A stretch of 64,000 bases of DNA from Leptidea sinapis (GCF_905404315.1 NC_066292.1:12648001-12712000), one strand, 5' to 3'; positions 11,560-22,985 are shown, counted from the stretch's first letter. The notes: generated by a model not told the origin, from the letters alone. Numbers and translations: made by a program.

Positions 11560-12135
11560 GTTAGCATAGATGCTATTATGTCTGCATAACCAATTAATTT
11601 CTACTGTATAGGGTCTGAGTCTTTTAATTAGTTTTCACGTGAAGTAGAGTCACATATTGCGTAATATAAACTTAATGCGTTGCATGGGCATAACTTGTGT
11701 ATATAATATGCAAATATTATATAAAGGTTATTATAGGTTGCTTGTTCATCTTTTATTTTTTGGAGAGTGCTTTATGATATCTAATTGCTCTTAACATGCC
11801 AATAGATAGCGCTATATAGATACAACAGAAGGACAAACATGTTAATATTGTTAAGTTAATATTATAATAATTAACAGATAGAACACATATTAAGTATCAT
11901 ACTGTAAACAATTTTAAATTAAATTAATGACTACTCACACAAATACGGCATCTCACTGAAGTGTGGAGAATTTCTCTGAGCTAAGCTAAGATGAAACACC
12001 TGTGTAATGTTCTATGATAAGATTTAATTAAAACCGAACGATTAGCTTGATAAACTGGAGCAATGAAGTATAATTAATGTACAGACGCGTAGCGGAATAC
12101 TATGAAAAACATTTATTTGAACATAAAAATAAAAT
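11560..12135. other. AT-rich stretch without recognisable genes
   Basis: No coding or repeat signal recognised apart from scattered TA-rich runs. Confidence 0.45.
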
Positions 12136-12138
12136 TTG

Positions 12139-12240
12139 GAAAATGAAAATTTAATGAACGATGCAGGTCTCGAACCCACGACCTCGCGTTCCGTGCCAGT
12201 GCTCTGCCAACTGAGCTAACTGGTCAAGTGACGTATCGTC
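12139..12240 (-). repeat. tRNA-like repeat unit, left arm of an inverted pair
   Basis: On the minus strand an A box (TAGCTCAGTTGG) and a B-box-like GGTTCGAGACC are correctly spaced. The region between, GGCACGGAACGC, could form an anticodon arm, but the acceptor ends do not pair. A second, opposed copy lies at 12462-12520. Confidence 0.6.
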
Positions 12241-12461
12241 ATAAAATCTTGTATGATTTATCCAACTCTCATTTTGTGGCTTCATCTACAGGATCTACTT
12301 TACAGTTGGCTCCTGCTCAACCCCAATATTTGCATACAAGAAAATTTACTTGAGAAGTCGCTCTTGTAAATCTAAACAATTTGTTATGTATTTAAAGTGA
12401 TAAGGGTTCACTTCTAGGATTAATACACAAAAAAAAGTTGAAATCAAAATCTTATGAACGA

Positions 12462-12520
12462 ACATTGGCACGGAACGCCAGAGGTCGTGGGTTCGAGTCC
12501 CGCATTTAATCATTATTTTA
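12462..12520 (+). repeat. tRNA-like repeat unit, right arm of an inverted pair
   Basis: This is the plus-strand copy of the 3' half of the unit at 12139-12240: TTGGCACGGAACGCCAG, GTGGGTTCGAGTCC and GCAT. It lacks the A-box half, so it is not a tRNA gene. About 220 bp of unrelated sequence separates the two arms. Confidence 0.6.
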
Positions 12521-12524
12521 AAAA

Positions 12525-13180
12525 TAGGATTCTTAACAAAACGTGTGCATCTTGCGACACCTGACAAAAGTGATAGGTAAAAGTAATCTAAGTTGAACAA
12601 TTAAATTAATGAAATTGTTTTACTTGAAAAAAAGCTTGGTTTATTACTTAATTTGATAAGGTAGGGGGAAGGGTACTTATTAATAAAATCATTAATGATA
12701 GTAAAATATACTTTATTTTAATTACCATTTTTGAATATTATGTATTATATTAAAATGTTATGTAAGTACATTATTAGTATCATTATATTTTTATCCTATA
12801 AAAGTAGCAATTGGTTAGAGTGAGAGAGATGGAGCCTGCCTACCGCTGCCGTATGCATGAGAGAAAGGGAAGCCATACAGACTGGTGCCGTAATGCCTTT
12901 CGTTCGGAAGCGGTTTTCCCCGCCCACAAATAGTTTTCGTTTCAAAAATGAGATCTAGTAGGTAGCCAATGTCGTCAACATTCAAATACAAACTAACTTA
13001 TTCTCTATTCGGTTATTTGATAGAATAATATCTCAAGTTAATAATACCTTTCTCAACCAGATTGAAAGATATATTGTGAAGCTATATTCAGAAGCTAGCA
13101 AGTAACACTACTTTTTATGTATTAATTGGCAAAATTTATACTCTTGCCAAAATTTATGATTCCTAGTACGCATTATTAGG
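12525..13180. other. No recognisable gene
   Basis: Mostly AT-rich. A more GC-balanced patch at about 12815-12960 (GGAGCCTGCCTACCGCTGCC) could be part of an unrecognised repeat. Confidence 0.4.
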
Positions 13181-13183
13181 GAT

Positions 13184-13237
13184 TAGCGGAAAATAAGGAA
13201 TGAGACGAGCAGGATGTTCAGCTGATGGTAATTTATA
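13184..13237 (-). mobile_element. SINE family 1, 3' end; left half of a copy split by the MULE-like transposon
   Basis: Read on the minus strand it is the family-1 3' end (CCATCAGCTGAACATCCTGC, then CTCGTCTCATTCC). The copy continues at 18079-18346 on the other side of the DNA transposon, with TAATTTATA repeated at the break. Confidence 0.85.
13229..13237. repeat. Left 9-bp target-site duplication (TAATTTATA)
   Basis: Identical to 18079-18087. In uninterrupted SINE copies this site is present once (close to CAATTGATA on the minus strand), so the duplication marks the insertion of 13238-18078. Confidence 0.85.
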
Positions 13238-14677
13238 CGAAGTGACTATTTGTACGGGTACTGGACGAATAAATTATATTTATTCGTACATTTATTCAAT
13301 TTTTAAATTAAGAACGAATGGATGATTAGCTCGTTTTTTAAGAATGAGTTTATTCATATGGATATTATTATTATTTTATTATTAAATTTATTACTAAGGA
13401 TTTTTTTTACTAATAAATTTATTCTAAATAAACGTGAGTATAATTGTTGTGTGTTCTTAGTGGAACGCAACCTATGGAATTATGATGTGATTGGTGGAAT
13501 GTGTATTGTGATTGGTGACCAAAAGGAAGTAATTATAATTTAAATACTCAATTTTTATTTTTATAATAGATATTGTAAATTATGTTAAAATAAATCAATG
13601 AAATAAATTTCAATGGAAAAGGTAAGCTAACAAATCTTTATTTTCCTTTATAAATTAAAAATTATTATTTTTCCAAAAAAGTTTCATTTGTTTATATTTC
13701 TGTCATTCTGTCATAAAGTATTTATAATAAAATAATTCAATTTGAATTTATTTAGCTTGTATAAAATATCTTACAAAGTGGGTAATTATTCAATTAATAA
13801 AAAATATATATTTATTTCTTAACATAGAATTGTTTTTTAATTTTAATACTGATGATATATTCTTCAGATTCCAAAGAAGAATATGAAAACGATGAAGGCA
13901 AAGAGGAAGACCAAAATGGAGAAGACGCGAATGAAGTTGTTAATTCAGATGAAGCTGCTGATGAGAATGACCAAGTCATGGATGAAAATTTATTGAAGGA
14001 AGGCGAAAAATTTGATTCTATTGAAAAGTTACAGAAGAAAGTAAAAGATTTCGAAGAAAAAGAGTACGCTTTTTTTTATCATCGTGATGCTATGACAATT
14101 GAACGATGTCGCACAAAAGGAATCAAGAGGTATGTTGAAGCGTCCCTGATATATTATAGCATCAAATACTATTGTTTTCATGGAGTGAAAAAATTAATAT
14201 CTACGTCGAAAGGAGCAAGAAAAGCGTTCTCGTTTCAGAAAAACTGTCCAGCAGCTTTCAGCGTCGGAGTGGATGATACTGGCCACTATCTTCTCATTAA
14301 ATCAATCAACGGGAATCACAATCACGATAGAAGTGAAAATCTTTTTCGACACTATCCACGGAGCAGAAGATTAACTAAGGAGCAAAAGGAAAAAATTGTG
14401 GAGTTTTTAGATCTCGAAGCTAACCGAGTGAAGGTTAAAGATAGGATGGAAAGTCAAACTGATAAAATAATATTGCTAAAAGACCTTGATAACTGCAAAT
14501 TTAAAAAAAATAAACAAAATTTGTTAAATCCCACCCTTCAGAAGCTAGAAAATAAATTTAAAGCACAATGGTTATTATATGAAAAAGAAAATACGTTTGC
14601 TGGGCTGTTTTTTGCAACAGAATCCATGAAGTCAGCGATGGATGCATATCCTGAGTTTATGGGAATCGATGCTACTT

Positions 14678-15002
14678 TTACCAGTGGGAGGCTCCTTTGC
14701 ACAGGATGCCGGCTAGATTAGGGGTACCACAACGGCGCCTATTTCTGCCGTGAAGCAGTAATGTGTAAGCATTACTGTATTTCGGTCTGAAGGGCGCCGT
14801 AGCTAGTGAAATTACTGGGCAAATGAGACTTAACATCTTGTCTCAAGGTGACGAGCGCAGTTGTAGTGCCGCTCAGAATTTTTGGGGGTTTCAAGAATCC
14901 TGAGTGGCACTGCATTGTAAGGGGCAGGGCGTATCAATTACTATCAGCTGAACGTTCTGCTTGTCTTGTAAGGAACATTTATTATATTTTCATAAAAAAA
15001 AA
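14678..15002 (+). mobile_element. SINE-like repeat family 1, near full length
   Basis: It begins ACCAGTGGGAGGCTCCTTTG and ends with CCATCAGCTGAACG-like sequence and an A-run. It lies inside the transposase-like gene after GGAATCGATGCTACTTTT. The transposase region expected around this point is missing, so insertion and deletion may be linked. No target duplication was seen. This is the best reference copy of the family in the window. Confidence 0.8.
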
Positions 15003-15804
15003 AAATTACAACCGATAAAAGAAATATCACACGCGATCAAAGAGATGTAGCAAAATCAATTCTTCAGAAAATGGTTTTTTCTGAAACAAGAAGAAGAATA
15101 TGATTTATTATATGAAGAGTTGAAAGAAATGCCACAATCTGTCGTTGATTACTTTAATGAGAACTGGCATTCTATTAGAAATGAATGGTCACTAAATAAT
15201 ACCTTCATGCATGGAAATTTTCTAAATAATACAAATAACAGACTAGAGTCACTTAACAGCAAAATTAGACAGGCATGCAACTATAACTAAATATAACTCC
15301 TTGGAAGAGTTTGTCGAAAAATTGATTACGTTTTTCTGCTGTCGGAACTCCGAACGGAACCACAAAGCAGCTTATGCATACCAGAAAAAGGAACTTTCTT
15401 CAAACGTTATCAGTTTGAAGAAAGTTCCCCATTAAAACAATATCATGACTTTTTGACACCTTATGCATTTAAATTCGTGCAAGAAGAATACGATTTAAAG
15501 AAATTCGTCAATGTTGATATTGATACGCCAGAATCACAAGAATTAATTATCAGTTATGATGGTCTAAGTCGAATCGAAACATCTGTTGATTCATGTGATT
15601 GTACAAAATTTAGAAGCATGACTTTACCTTGCAGGTAACAGGTATGCATATAACACTTATACTAATAATATTTATAAATATCGCATCCAAAATGCCATAA
15701 AAAAAAATTTAGTAAAAAACGTTGTAAAAAAGCTCTACAAAAAATTAAATAAAAATAATACTGAAGGATATGAAAATAAACTGTAGAGAGAAGATACACA
15801 ACAG

Positions 15805-15880
15805 ATTAAGAGGCACAAACAGTGTGAAATTTTCAAACAATCGCCTTTTTTAAGCTTTCACATTGGTTGTGCCCCTTAAT
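15805..15880. repeat. Imperfect 25-bp inverted repeat inside the transposase-like gene
   Basis: Left arm 15805-15829 (ATTAAGAGGCACAAACAG...) pairs with right arm 15856-15880 with about four mismatches, around a 26-nt spacer. It lies between the SWIM finger and the downstream coding block, where the coding signal is lost. It may be part of a small insertion or an intron. Confidence 0.65.
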
Positions 15881-16989
15881 GCAAAATGAGATGGGACAAA
15901 GATTTGCTTGGAACGTTGGACCAAAAAATATTACTTTAAAACTCAACGAGTTTTAAAAAAAAAAGATGTTCAAGCTGAGATACCAGAATGTATTATTTCA
16001 TCCCATCAATATCAAAGAAAAATTTTTTCTCAGCAAGAAAAGTTTAAGAAGGCTTCACTTTTAATTAATCTTCCAGGCTTAGTTGCCGAAAAAAGTAACG
16101 ATTTGTAATTACAACGGATGAAAAATTTGAGTGATGTACTCGATGCGTAGTATATGCATAGTAATAATAATAACAAATAAGTAGACAGTAATGATAATGG
16201 AGACGGCATTAACTGCAGCGATGACGATGACGGTGTTAACGAAATTCACTTCCGTGACGACGGTAGTAAAAAAAATGTATGTCGAGGTGTCATCGACAAT
16301 CAAAACTTACATCTATTTCCAAATGTAAGTAATATTAATGAAGATAATATTGATTCTATTAAAAAAAGGAAGAAATCACCATCTCCTGGGCCTTCTACAT
16401 CATTATCAAATGTATCAAATAGCGTTAATGTTGTTAAAAAAATTAAAATATTGGAGAATATAATTGTCCAACCGGCTATGAGACAACGAGGACGATCGAA
16501 AGGAGCAACGCAAACAGCGATTGGTTTACCAAAGAAGAAAAAATCAATTCAACCGTTTGTCAAGAAAACACTATATGATAAATTGTCAATCATGCTAAAT
16601 TGGTTTGTAAATAATGAAACTGTGACTAAAGTATTAAAAACTAATCATGTAATTCAAGAAGATGAAGTGGAAACAATTTCTGATAATGTGTCATCTGCAG
16701 TTTTAGACAAGCAAGTGAAAATTAATTTAATGAAAAAATATTTTACGGCTGATGCTTGGAAAATAGTGGAACAACTTTACGAGACAAAAAAAATTAAACG
16801 AATGTCCTTTGTGTAAAGAAAATTTAGATACGACAGTAGATGATGAAGTAAAAGTGAAAACCAGTATAGGATGTGATTATTGTTGTGAATGGTATCATTT
16901 GAAATGTACGGGATTAAAGCGTTGTTCACGTAAAACTTATTGGATGTGTACAAAATGTGAAAAAATTTTGTATGTTCTAGTATAATTAA

Positions 16990-17850
16990 ATTAATTTTAA
17001 TTTTATAAAAATGTAAGAATAATTTAAAGTCTTATAGAATTAAACTTGACTAAAATTAAGTAAATTAAATTTAAATAAGTGTTCAAATAGTTTAATGGTT
17101 TTATATCATTTAATATAATCAAGAGCAATATCTCTTGAATGAATGAACCGATTTCCACGTGGTTGGCAGCATTCGACGTAGTTTTGTAAACATCACTAAA
17201 AATATCTAAGTCTAAAATGATCGATCGAGGAATTTCGAAGTAATCAGAAAAAATACTTTCTTCGGATTTCTTTTGACAACGATAACTCACGATCGATTTC
17301 GAACGGGCTGGTGGCGATCGACGTCATTTTTTGATATTAAGAGCTTTGTTTCTAAAATCGATCGGTAGAGCCGTTAAAAAGTTATTAAAAAAAAACACAT
17401 TTAAAAAAAAAATTTTGAATTAAATATAATAAAGCTTCTGAAATAGTTAGTCCTATATGTTCTTTTTCGAAAACCTTAGTTTATTTAATTGCTAAAGTTA
17501 TATGAAACGTAATTAGAAAAATAACATTTTCGAAATACATATTGCTGGTCACACATTTAGGAATGTGCGCAGCGTGTAATAAATATAAAATAATAAATTT
17601 AGAAGTACAGTAAGGACGTGGCGCTGAGAGCGCTTAGAACGCCTGGTATAAATGATAGTGAAAAATATATTTAGATACTTATATATTTAATACCTATAAA
17701 GTTAATTTATTAAAGAGCATTGAATATATTTAATAATAAAAAATAAATTCAATATTTTACGGTATTAAAATCGGCAAACATTTACCATTTTTTGGTTTAA
17801 ATTAAAAACAAATAGAAACGCAAATTTTTTTTTTAATTTGCACTCTAATT
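16990..17850. other. 3' non-coding part of the MULE-like element
   Basis: AT-rich, no coding signal. A minus-strand 88-codon frame at 17024-17290 lacks any domain. No second gene of the transposon was found. Confidence 0.5.
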
Positions 17851-17853
17851 GAT

Positions 17854-18079
17854 AAAATAAAATGATTCGTCCGACTTCTGTACGAATAATTATAAATTGT
17901 TCGTACGGTAACCGTATTAATAATTATAAATTGTTCGTACAGTACCCGTACTAATAGACTCAGCCTAAAATAAAATTATTCGTCCGACTTCTGTACGAAT
18001 AATTATAAATTGTTCGTACGGTAACCGTATTAATAATTATAAATTGTTCGTACAGTACCCGTACTAATAGACTCAGCCT
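17854..18079. repeat. 113-bp tandem duplication at the right end of the MULE-like element
   Basis: 17854-17966 and 17967-18079 are two copies differing at one position I can see (TGATTCG versus TTATTCG). Each copy contains two degenerate 34-bp subunits built on TTATAAATTGTTCGTAC followed by GTA[AC]CCGTA[TC]TAA, and each ends with the terminal inverted repeat. The near identity points to a recent duplication. Confidence 0.9.
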
Positions 18080-18087
18080 AATTTATA
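18079..18087. repeat. Right 9-bp target-site duplication (TAATTTATA)
   Basis: Direct repeat of 13229-13237 on the other side of the MULE-like element. Confidence 0.85.
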
Positions 18088-18346
18088 TGCCCTGCCCATT
18101 ACAATGCAGTGCTCCTCAGGATTCTTGAAAAACCCAAAAATTCTGAGTGGCACTATAATTGCACTCGTCACCTTGAGACGTAAGATATTAACTCTCATTT
18201 TCCCAGTAATTCATTTGCTTCGGCGCCCATCAGACCGAAACAAAGTAATGTTTACACATTACTGCTTCACGGCAGAAATTAGCGCCATTGTGGTACTCAT
18301 AATTTAGCCAGCATCCTGTGCAAAGGAGCCTCCCACTGGTAAGTTT
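18079..18346 (-). mobile_element. SINE family 1, right half of the copy split by the MULE-like transposon
   Basis: It continues the minus-strand SINE begun at 13184-13237. It starts with the repeated TAATTTATA and runs to the family start, read on the plus strand as CAAAGGAGCCTCCCACTGGT. A few substitutions and a short deletion mark it as old. Confidence 0.85.
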
Positions 18347-18349
18347 ATG

Positions 18350-19125
18350 CATATATCCAGATTATCGTGTAGATAACATCACAACTGCAGAAAGGATCAA
18401 ATAAGCCAATATTTACGAATGACACGTCACAATGGAATGGCAGGTTAGTTTAGCAGTCACTCGTTAAGTTGCAGCCAGCTTAAACCCTGTTTCGGCTATA
18501 AACTTTGGTACATTTAGATGCGTTACTGCCATCGGTTAGGAAAAACACTTAAATAAATTAAAAACCGTATCAATAATTCGTGGTGAAACTCACAATATTA
18601 TAATGACTTTTCTTCAAAGTCGGCAAGTGCTCTCATCCTACGGAAGGCTCAAAGATTTTTACAACGCAAAGGGCTTTTCATTTCACCTGGATCATAAAAT
18701 GAAAATAGGGTCAACAGTCCTCTTTGATCGTTGACAATTTTGATTTGTTAACAACTTATGAAATATGTTACGAGTATGAGTTGTTCAAGTGCAACTCTGG
18801 TTCACGCACGCGCGTATTGGTCGTACTACTGATGAAGTAACAAAAACAAATAAGTAAATTAACGAAATGTTTTAAGTCTTCATTAATAAACTCTGGCGAG
18901 TCAACATGTCGAGGCTGCTCGTGTAGAGGCGAAACATGTGTCGAATTGCTTACAGACAAAATAAATTGGCGGAATTAACACTTAAGAAAACTTAAAACAT
19001 TTGGATAATTATGGAGTTCCGCAAAGAAACGCCTACTTCAATAAATTTTCTTAATTAATACATTAAATTCATATTGTTAAGTGTCAGGATTACAGGGTTC
19101 GGAGACACGAGTATAATTCCAAAAA
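18350..19125. other. No recognisable gene
   Basis: No homology recognised. Short frames only. Confidence 0.45.
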
Positions 19126-19127
19126 TA

Positions 19128-19437
19128 ATTAAGGCATAAAAGGCATTTATGTTCTCAAAATTAATTCCTTTAGAATTATTATAATGTGATTTCTATCGCG
19201 CCAATTGTTTACGAAGCGGTGGTACCACAGAGAGAAGAAACGGCGCAAGAAACTCTCCCAGCATTCTTTTTTGCGCCTTTTTAAATCAAATATTCAATAT
19301 TGTACTGTCATTGTGATTGCTATAAAGTAATCAATATCTAGTTCCAGGTTGTTCGATCACTTAGATATTTAGTTGTGGAGTAGTAGTATTTAAATTTAAT
19401 TTTATTAAATAAAATTTATCTATAAATAATGCCTGAC
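19128..19437 (-). mobile_element. CR1 3'-UTR fragment
   Basis: It matches the 3' end of the CR1 element at 22975-27273: shared AAGAAACTCTCCCAGCATTC, GGCATAAAAGGCATTTAT and GTGGAGTA blocks. It covers the last few ORF2 codons and the 3' UTR only, so it is a 5'-truncated copy. Confidence 0.75.
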
Positions 19438-20162
19438 TCAGTCAAATCCTAAATCAAGTGTCAAAAATAGTAGGAATTCTAAGGGATAAGAAGATCTCGG
19501 GCCTTTAACGATAAGATATATTAAGCATGCAATGGATGCATTTATATAGGTATGTATTATTATTATATATGTGGCTATATGCGTAGTCCTGATTAGGTCA
19601 AAGTAACACCGCGTCCAGAATTGAACTATTGTGTTCGCCACTCATACTTATAGCTCGTCGTCAAGCCCTGCCGCGTTTGGGAACCAAAGTATCTTCTTGA
19701 CGCGAGTATTGCAAACAGCATCTGGGATTAGGGTATAATCGCCAAGGATGGTGTTACGCTTATGCATTATTGGGCCGCAATTGCAAAGGAGATGAAGAGG
19801 CGTTTCATCGGCCTCAAGGCAAAATCTGCAAGTTCTTTCGTTTTTTATTCCAACCACACAGAGGTGCTTATTTAGGCGACAGTGCCCAGCTAGAATCCTG
19901 GTGAGTATGCATAGGTTTTTCCTGCTCAATGATAGGGCTTCATTTGCATTTCTGTTATTAAGCATATGCAGGTTTAAACCTGTTGAATTGCTGCAGCGTT
20001 TAAGTGCTTCAAATTGACATTGGTTCCTCAGGGTGTGACGAATGGCGCTCTTAGGCAGTCCACAAATAGGTTCCGGACCGTATTGGACTGTTTTAGCTCC
20101 AGCTCTCGCATGCTCATCAGCCATTTCATTGCCTATGATTCCGGCATGACCTGGGACCCATA
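19438..20162 (-). mobile_element. RNase H-bearing (I/LOA-type) LINE, 3' segment
   Basis: This is the downstream part of the LINE whose 5' part lies at 27274-30452; the two are separated by a Jockey-like and a CR1 insertion. It holds the end of the RNase H domain, the C-terminal Cys/His region and a 3' UTR. Confidence 0.75.
19648..20162 (-). pseudogene. LINE ORF2 C-terminus: end of RNase H and zinc-knuckle region
   Basis: Starting at the break, the frame reads WVPGHAGIIGNEMADEHARA, the last conserved block of RNase H in I/LOA-type LINEs, including the His and final Asp. It continues through LTRILAGHCRLNKHL and a CCHC-like CRFCLEADETPLHLLCNC to a stop at 19648. This part is uninterrupted for 171 codons. 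The preceding RNase H blocks (WFTDGSKM and SDSQAALLAL) are found at 27340-27660, joined in sequence across the nested insertions. Confidence 0.8.
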
Positions 20163-22985
20163 TTTATTTATTTATTTATTTAATAAGGTTTACCGACAGA
20201 TAGTACACATAAGCTTATTTACAATACATATACACAACTTAAAATCTATAGTGAACATCCAATTATGGGTAAACACAGCAAATTAGATATCTAGTTGTAA
20301 ACAGAGGTAGAGAAGAACATGTTATGGATATTATCCATATATTATAATATACACATTATATAATATTTCCTTCGCTATTGCTTAAGGATATTGCAAGAAA
20401 AAGGAATATCTATAAATATATTCTATTAAAATTTACAGACACAACAAATATTTAAATATTAGTGTTCCATCTCGTATTCCAAACACGCTCTTCTAAATTT
20501 GTTTAAAGATATATTATGTAGATCAACATCTATGTCGTTGAACCATGCGTTATGTTGACGGCATATCCGAGGTAAAGGACTGTGGAACCCAACATTTGTT
20601 CGGTAAGTATCTATTGCAAAAGGCTGAAAGTTATTCACTCTAGCATTAGCACGAGGAACCTTGAAGTTAATTTTTTCCAGTAATTGAGGACATTCAATCA
20701 AATTATTAACTATTTTAAAAAGAAAAACCTGATCTGAATTCCAACGTCTACGCGAGAGAGTTGTCAATTTAAAAAAGAAACAGCGCTCATTGTATGATTG
20801 TAATTGATGTAGCTTGTTTTGATGGACACACATAAAAAACATGAACCTTTTTTGAATCTTCTCAAGTCTTTGCATATCACACTTGTAGTGAGGACTCCAT
20901 ACAGTTGAACAATATTCTAAATGGCTACGTACCAGAGACACATATAGTGTTTTTAAAGAAAGAGTATTTTTGAATTTCTTAGCATTTCTCCAAATGAAGC
21001 CAAGCATTCTAAACGATTTATTTACTATTAGTTCAAGATGAGCTTTAAAATTTAGTTGTCTATCTAATATCACGCCCAGATCTCTAATAAGCCATACTTC
21101 TTCGTGGTCAACTCCGTTTATACTATATTTAGTATCTAATGGTGACTTTTTCCTCGTAAATTTTATATGCTTACATTTATCGATGTTTAATGGTAACTTA
21201 TTTGCAGATGAACAATGAGAAATTCTTGTTAAGTCCTCTTGCAAAAGGTGGGAATAATTTGCGTCCTTAATTACTCTCGAAATTTTTAAATCATCGGCGA
21301 AAAAATAAAACTTGGAATTTTTGATTATCTTACCTAAATCGTTTATAAAAATTAAAAAAAGTATAGGACCTAGGTGTGAGCCTTGAGGAACTCCTGATGT
21401 TACTTGAAAAGCATCCGACTGGTGCCCACACGCTACCACTGTTTGGGATCTGACAGACAAGTAACAGGAAAACCAAGACAAAAGTTTGCCATACAGGCCA
21501 CATTTTACGAGTTTTGATATAATTAATCCGTGGTCGACTCTATCAAAAGCTTTACTTATATCTGTATATACTGTGTCAACTTGTAGCCCCATGTCTATTG
21601 CCTCAGATACATCTGTTATATGACAAACAAGATTGGTAACGGTAGACATTTTAGATCTAAACCCGTGCTGATGATTAATCAAAATTGGTTTTACGTGAGC
21701 TGTTAGAACGAAACAAACAACAGATTCAAATAACTTTCCAAACAATGAGAGAATAGAAATTGGTCTATATGAACATATATCACTACTATTACTAGTATTT
21801 TTTAGAATTGGTACAACATTGGCTGATTTCCAAGCTGCAGGGAATACCCCAAGATTAAGTGATGCGTTGAATATAATACGATAAAGAGATACGATTAAGA
21901 GGATAAGATAGATTATTTGCACAGTTAATAATAAAAATTCCAGGTATCAGATCAGGGCCTGCGCCCTGGTTTTTGTTTAATTTTTTAATTGCAACTGAAA
22001 TATGTTTTTCTGTTACTACTATATGATTTAACGTATCATTAGTTTCTCCCTTCAAGGTAGCCAGATCCGACACAGACACCTGAGTGCTATCCGAATACAC
22101 AGAAGAGAAATGAGTAGCGAATGCGTTACAAATACCCTGTGGTGTAGAGAATTTTGCCGTATGTAAATGCATTTCCTGGGGTAAATTTGTTTTATTTTTT
22201 CGTTTTGATGCGATAAAAGACCAAAATGACTTTAAATTGTTATTAAGAACTGATTCTTCTATTGCTCGAAGATATATATTGTAACATGCATTAATCTGAA
22301 TGTGACATCTCGCTCTGGCGATATGAAACTCGCATTCATCCAGCGGATTCTTATATTTTTTAAATCTTAAACGATATTTCTCTTTTTCTTTAAGTAACAG
22401 TACAAGTTGCCTCGTATACCAAATTGGATAATTCTGATTGTGTGATTTGCTTTTTGGTGTATGTTTATTAATAATCTCTCTAATAATTAAGTAAAACTTA
22501 ATTATCATAGCATTTATATCAAGCTCTTTTTGAAAAATAGCGTTCCAATCAATTTTACTCAGATCGTGATTGATGTCATCATACTTTGCTAGATAAAAGT
22601 TGGTTCTGCTAACTGTAGATTTTTTAAGAAATTTTATCGGCAAATATATAGACGATATGAGTAAAGGAGGGTGGTGAGAATCGATTTTCGTGAGGGAAGG
22701 AATTTGTTCTGATATATGAAACGGTGTATTACTTAGAACTAGATCGACGATCTTACCATTTTTATTTTTTATTAAATTAAACTCAAGTAGGTTGTTCAGT
22801 GCTTGAAAATCAAAAAGCAGTAGACTCAATCGACGATTGCATTCAAATGGAAGAGCACTTATTTCGCAATCAGGATTCTGGTACCATATTAAATGTTCAA
22901 GATTAAAATCTCCTACCAAAATAGTGTCCTCCTTATCGCTAATTAAAGCCATTGCATTACTAATGTTATTAAAAGGCATAAAAGG
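20163..22985 (-). mobile_element. Jockey-like non-LTR retrotransposon, 5' truncated
   Basis: It contains the later part of the endonuclease, the full RT and C-terminal domain, and a 3' UTR ending in an (AAATA)n tail at 20163-20183. The tail meets the LOA-type RNase H frame exactly at ATATGG. The 5' end is missing, including ORF1 and the first endonuclease blocks, and abuts the CR1 3' end near 22980. Confidence 0.8.

Larger units (their letters stand above)
13852..16985 (+). pseudogene. MULE/ZSWIM-type transposase-like gene with C-terminal PHD finger, broken
   Basis: In order: an acidic N-terminus (residues 1-45); a FAR1/WRKY-GCM1-like zinc finger (residues about 50-155, with FQKNCPAAF and NGNHNHD); a helical segment; and the start of the DDE domain (YPEFMGIDATF). 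There a SINE interrupts the frame and the rest of the catalytic core is absent. The gene resumes at about 15030 with NNTNNRLESLNSKIR, then a SWIM finger (DSCDCTKFRSMTLPC, 15594-15635), ERWTKKYYFKTQRV (15910-15950) and an AT-hook-like RQRGRSKGATQTAIGLPKKK (16475-16540). It ends in a PHD-like finger (CPLC...CDYC..WYHLKC...CTKC, 16803-16960) reached by a frameshift in an A-run. The family resembles ZSWIM1/3-type proteins derived from Mutator transposases. The first exon boundary is unsure: ATATTCTTCAG at 13857-13867 could be a splice acceptor. Confidence 0.75.
13238..18078 (+). mobile_element. MULE-like DNA transposon with terminal inverted repeats
   Basis: The left end (13238-13263) and the reverse complement of the right end (18053-18078) align over 26 bp with 19 matches, including the shared run GTACGGGTACTG. 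Further inward both ends carry ACGAATAA and TTATTCGTAC-type motifs. A 9-bp target duplication (TAATTTATA) flanks the element, the usual length for Mutator-like elements. The interior holds a broken transposase-type gene in the plus orientation (13852-16985). The element sits inside a minus-strand family-1 SINE and contains a second family-1 SINE at 14678-15002. The right end carries a 113-bp tandem duplication. The gene's catalytic core is missing, so this copy is non-autonomous. Confidence 0.85.

Noticed and set aside
12139..12240. tRNA gene on the minus strand
   Set aside because: The boxes are good but the acceptor ends do not pair, and a second partial copy nearby shows it is a repeat.
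13322..13543. Small gene before the transposase-like gene
   Set aside because: AT-rich frame without domain inside the transposon's 5' non-coding region.
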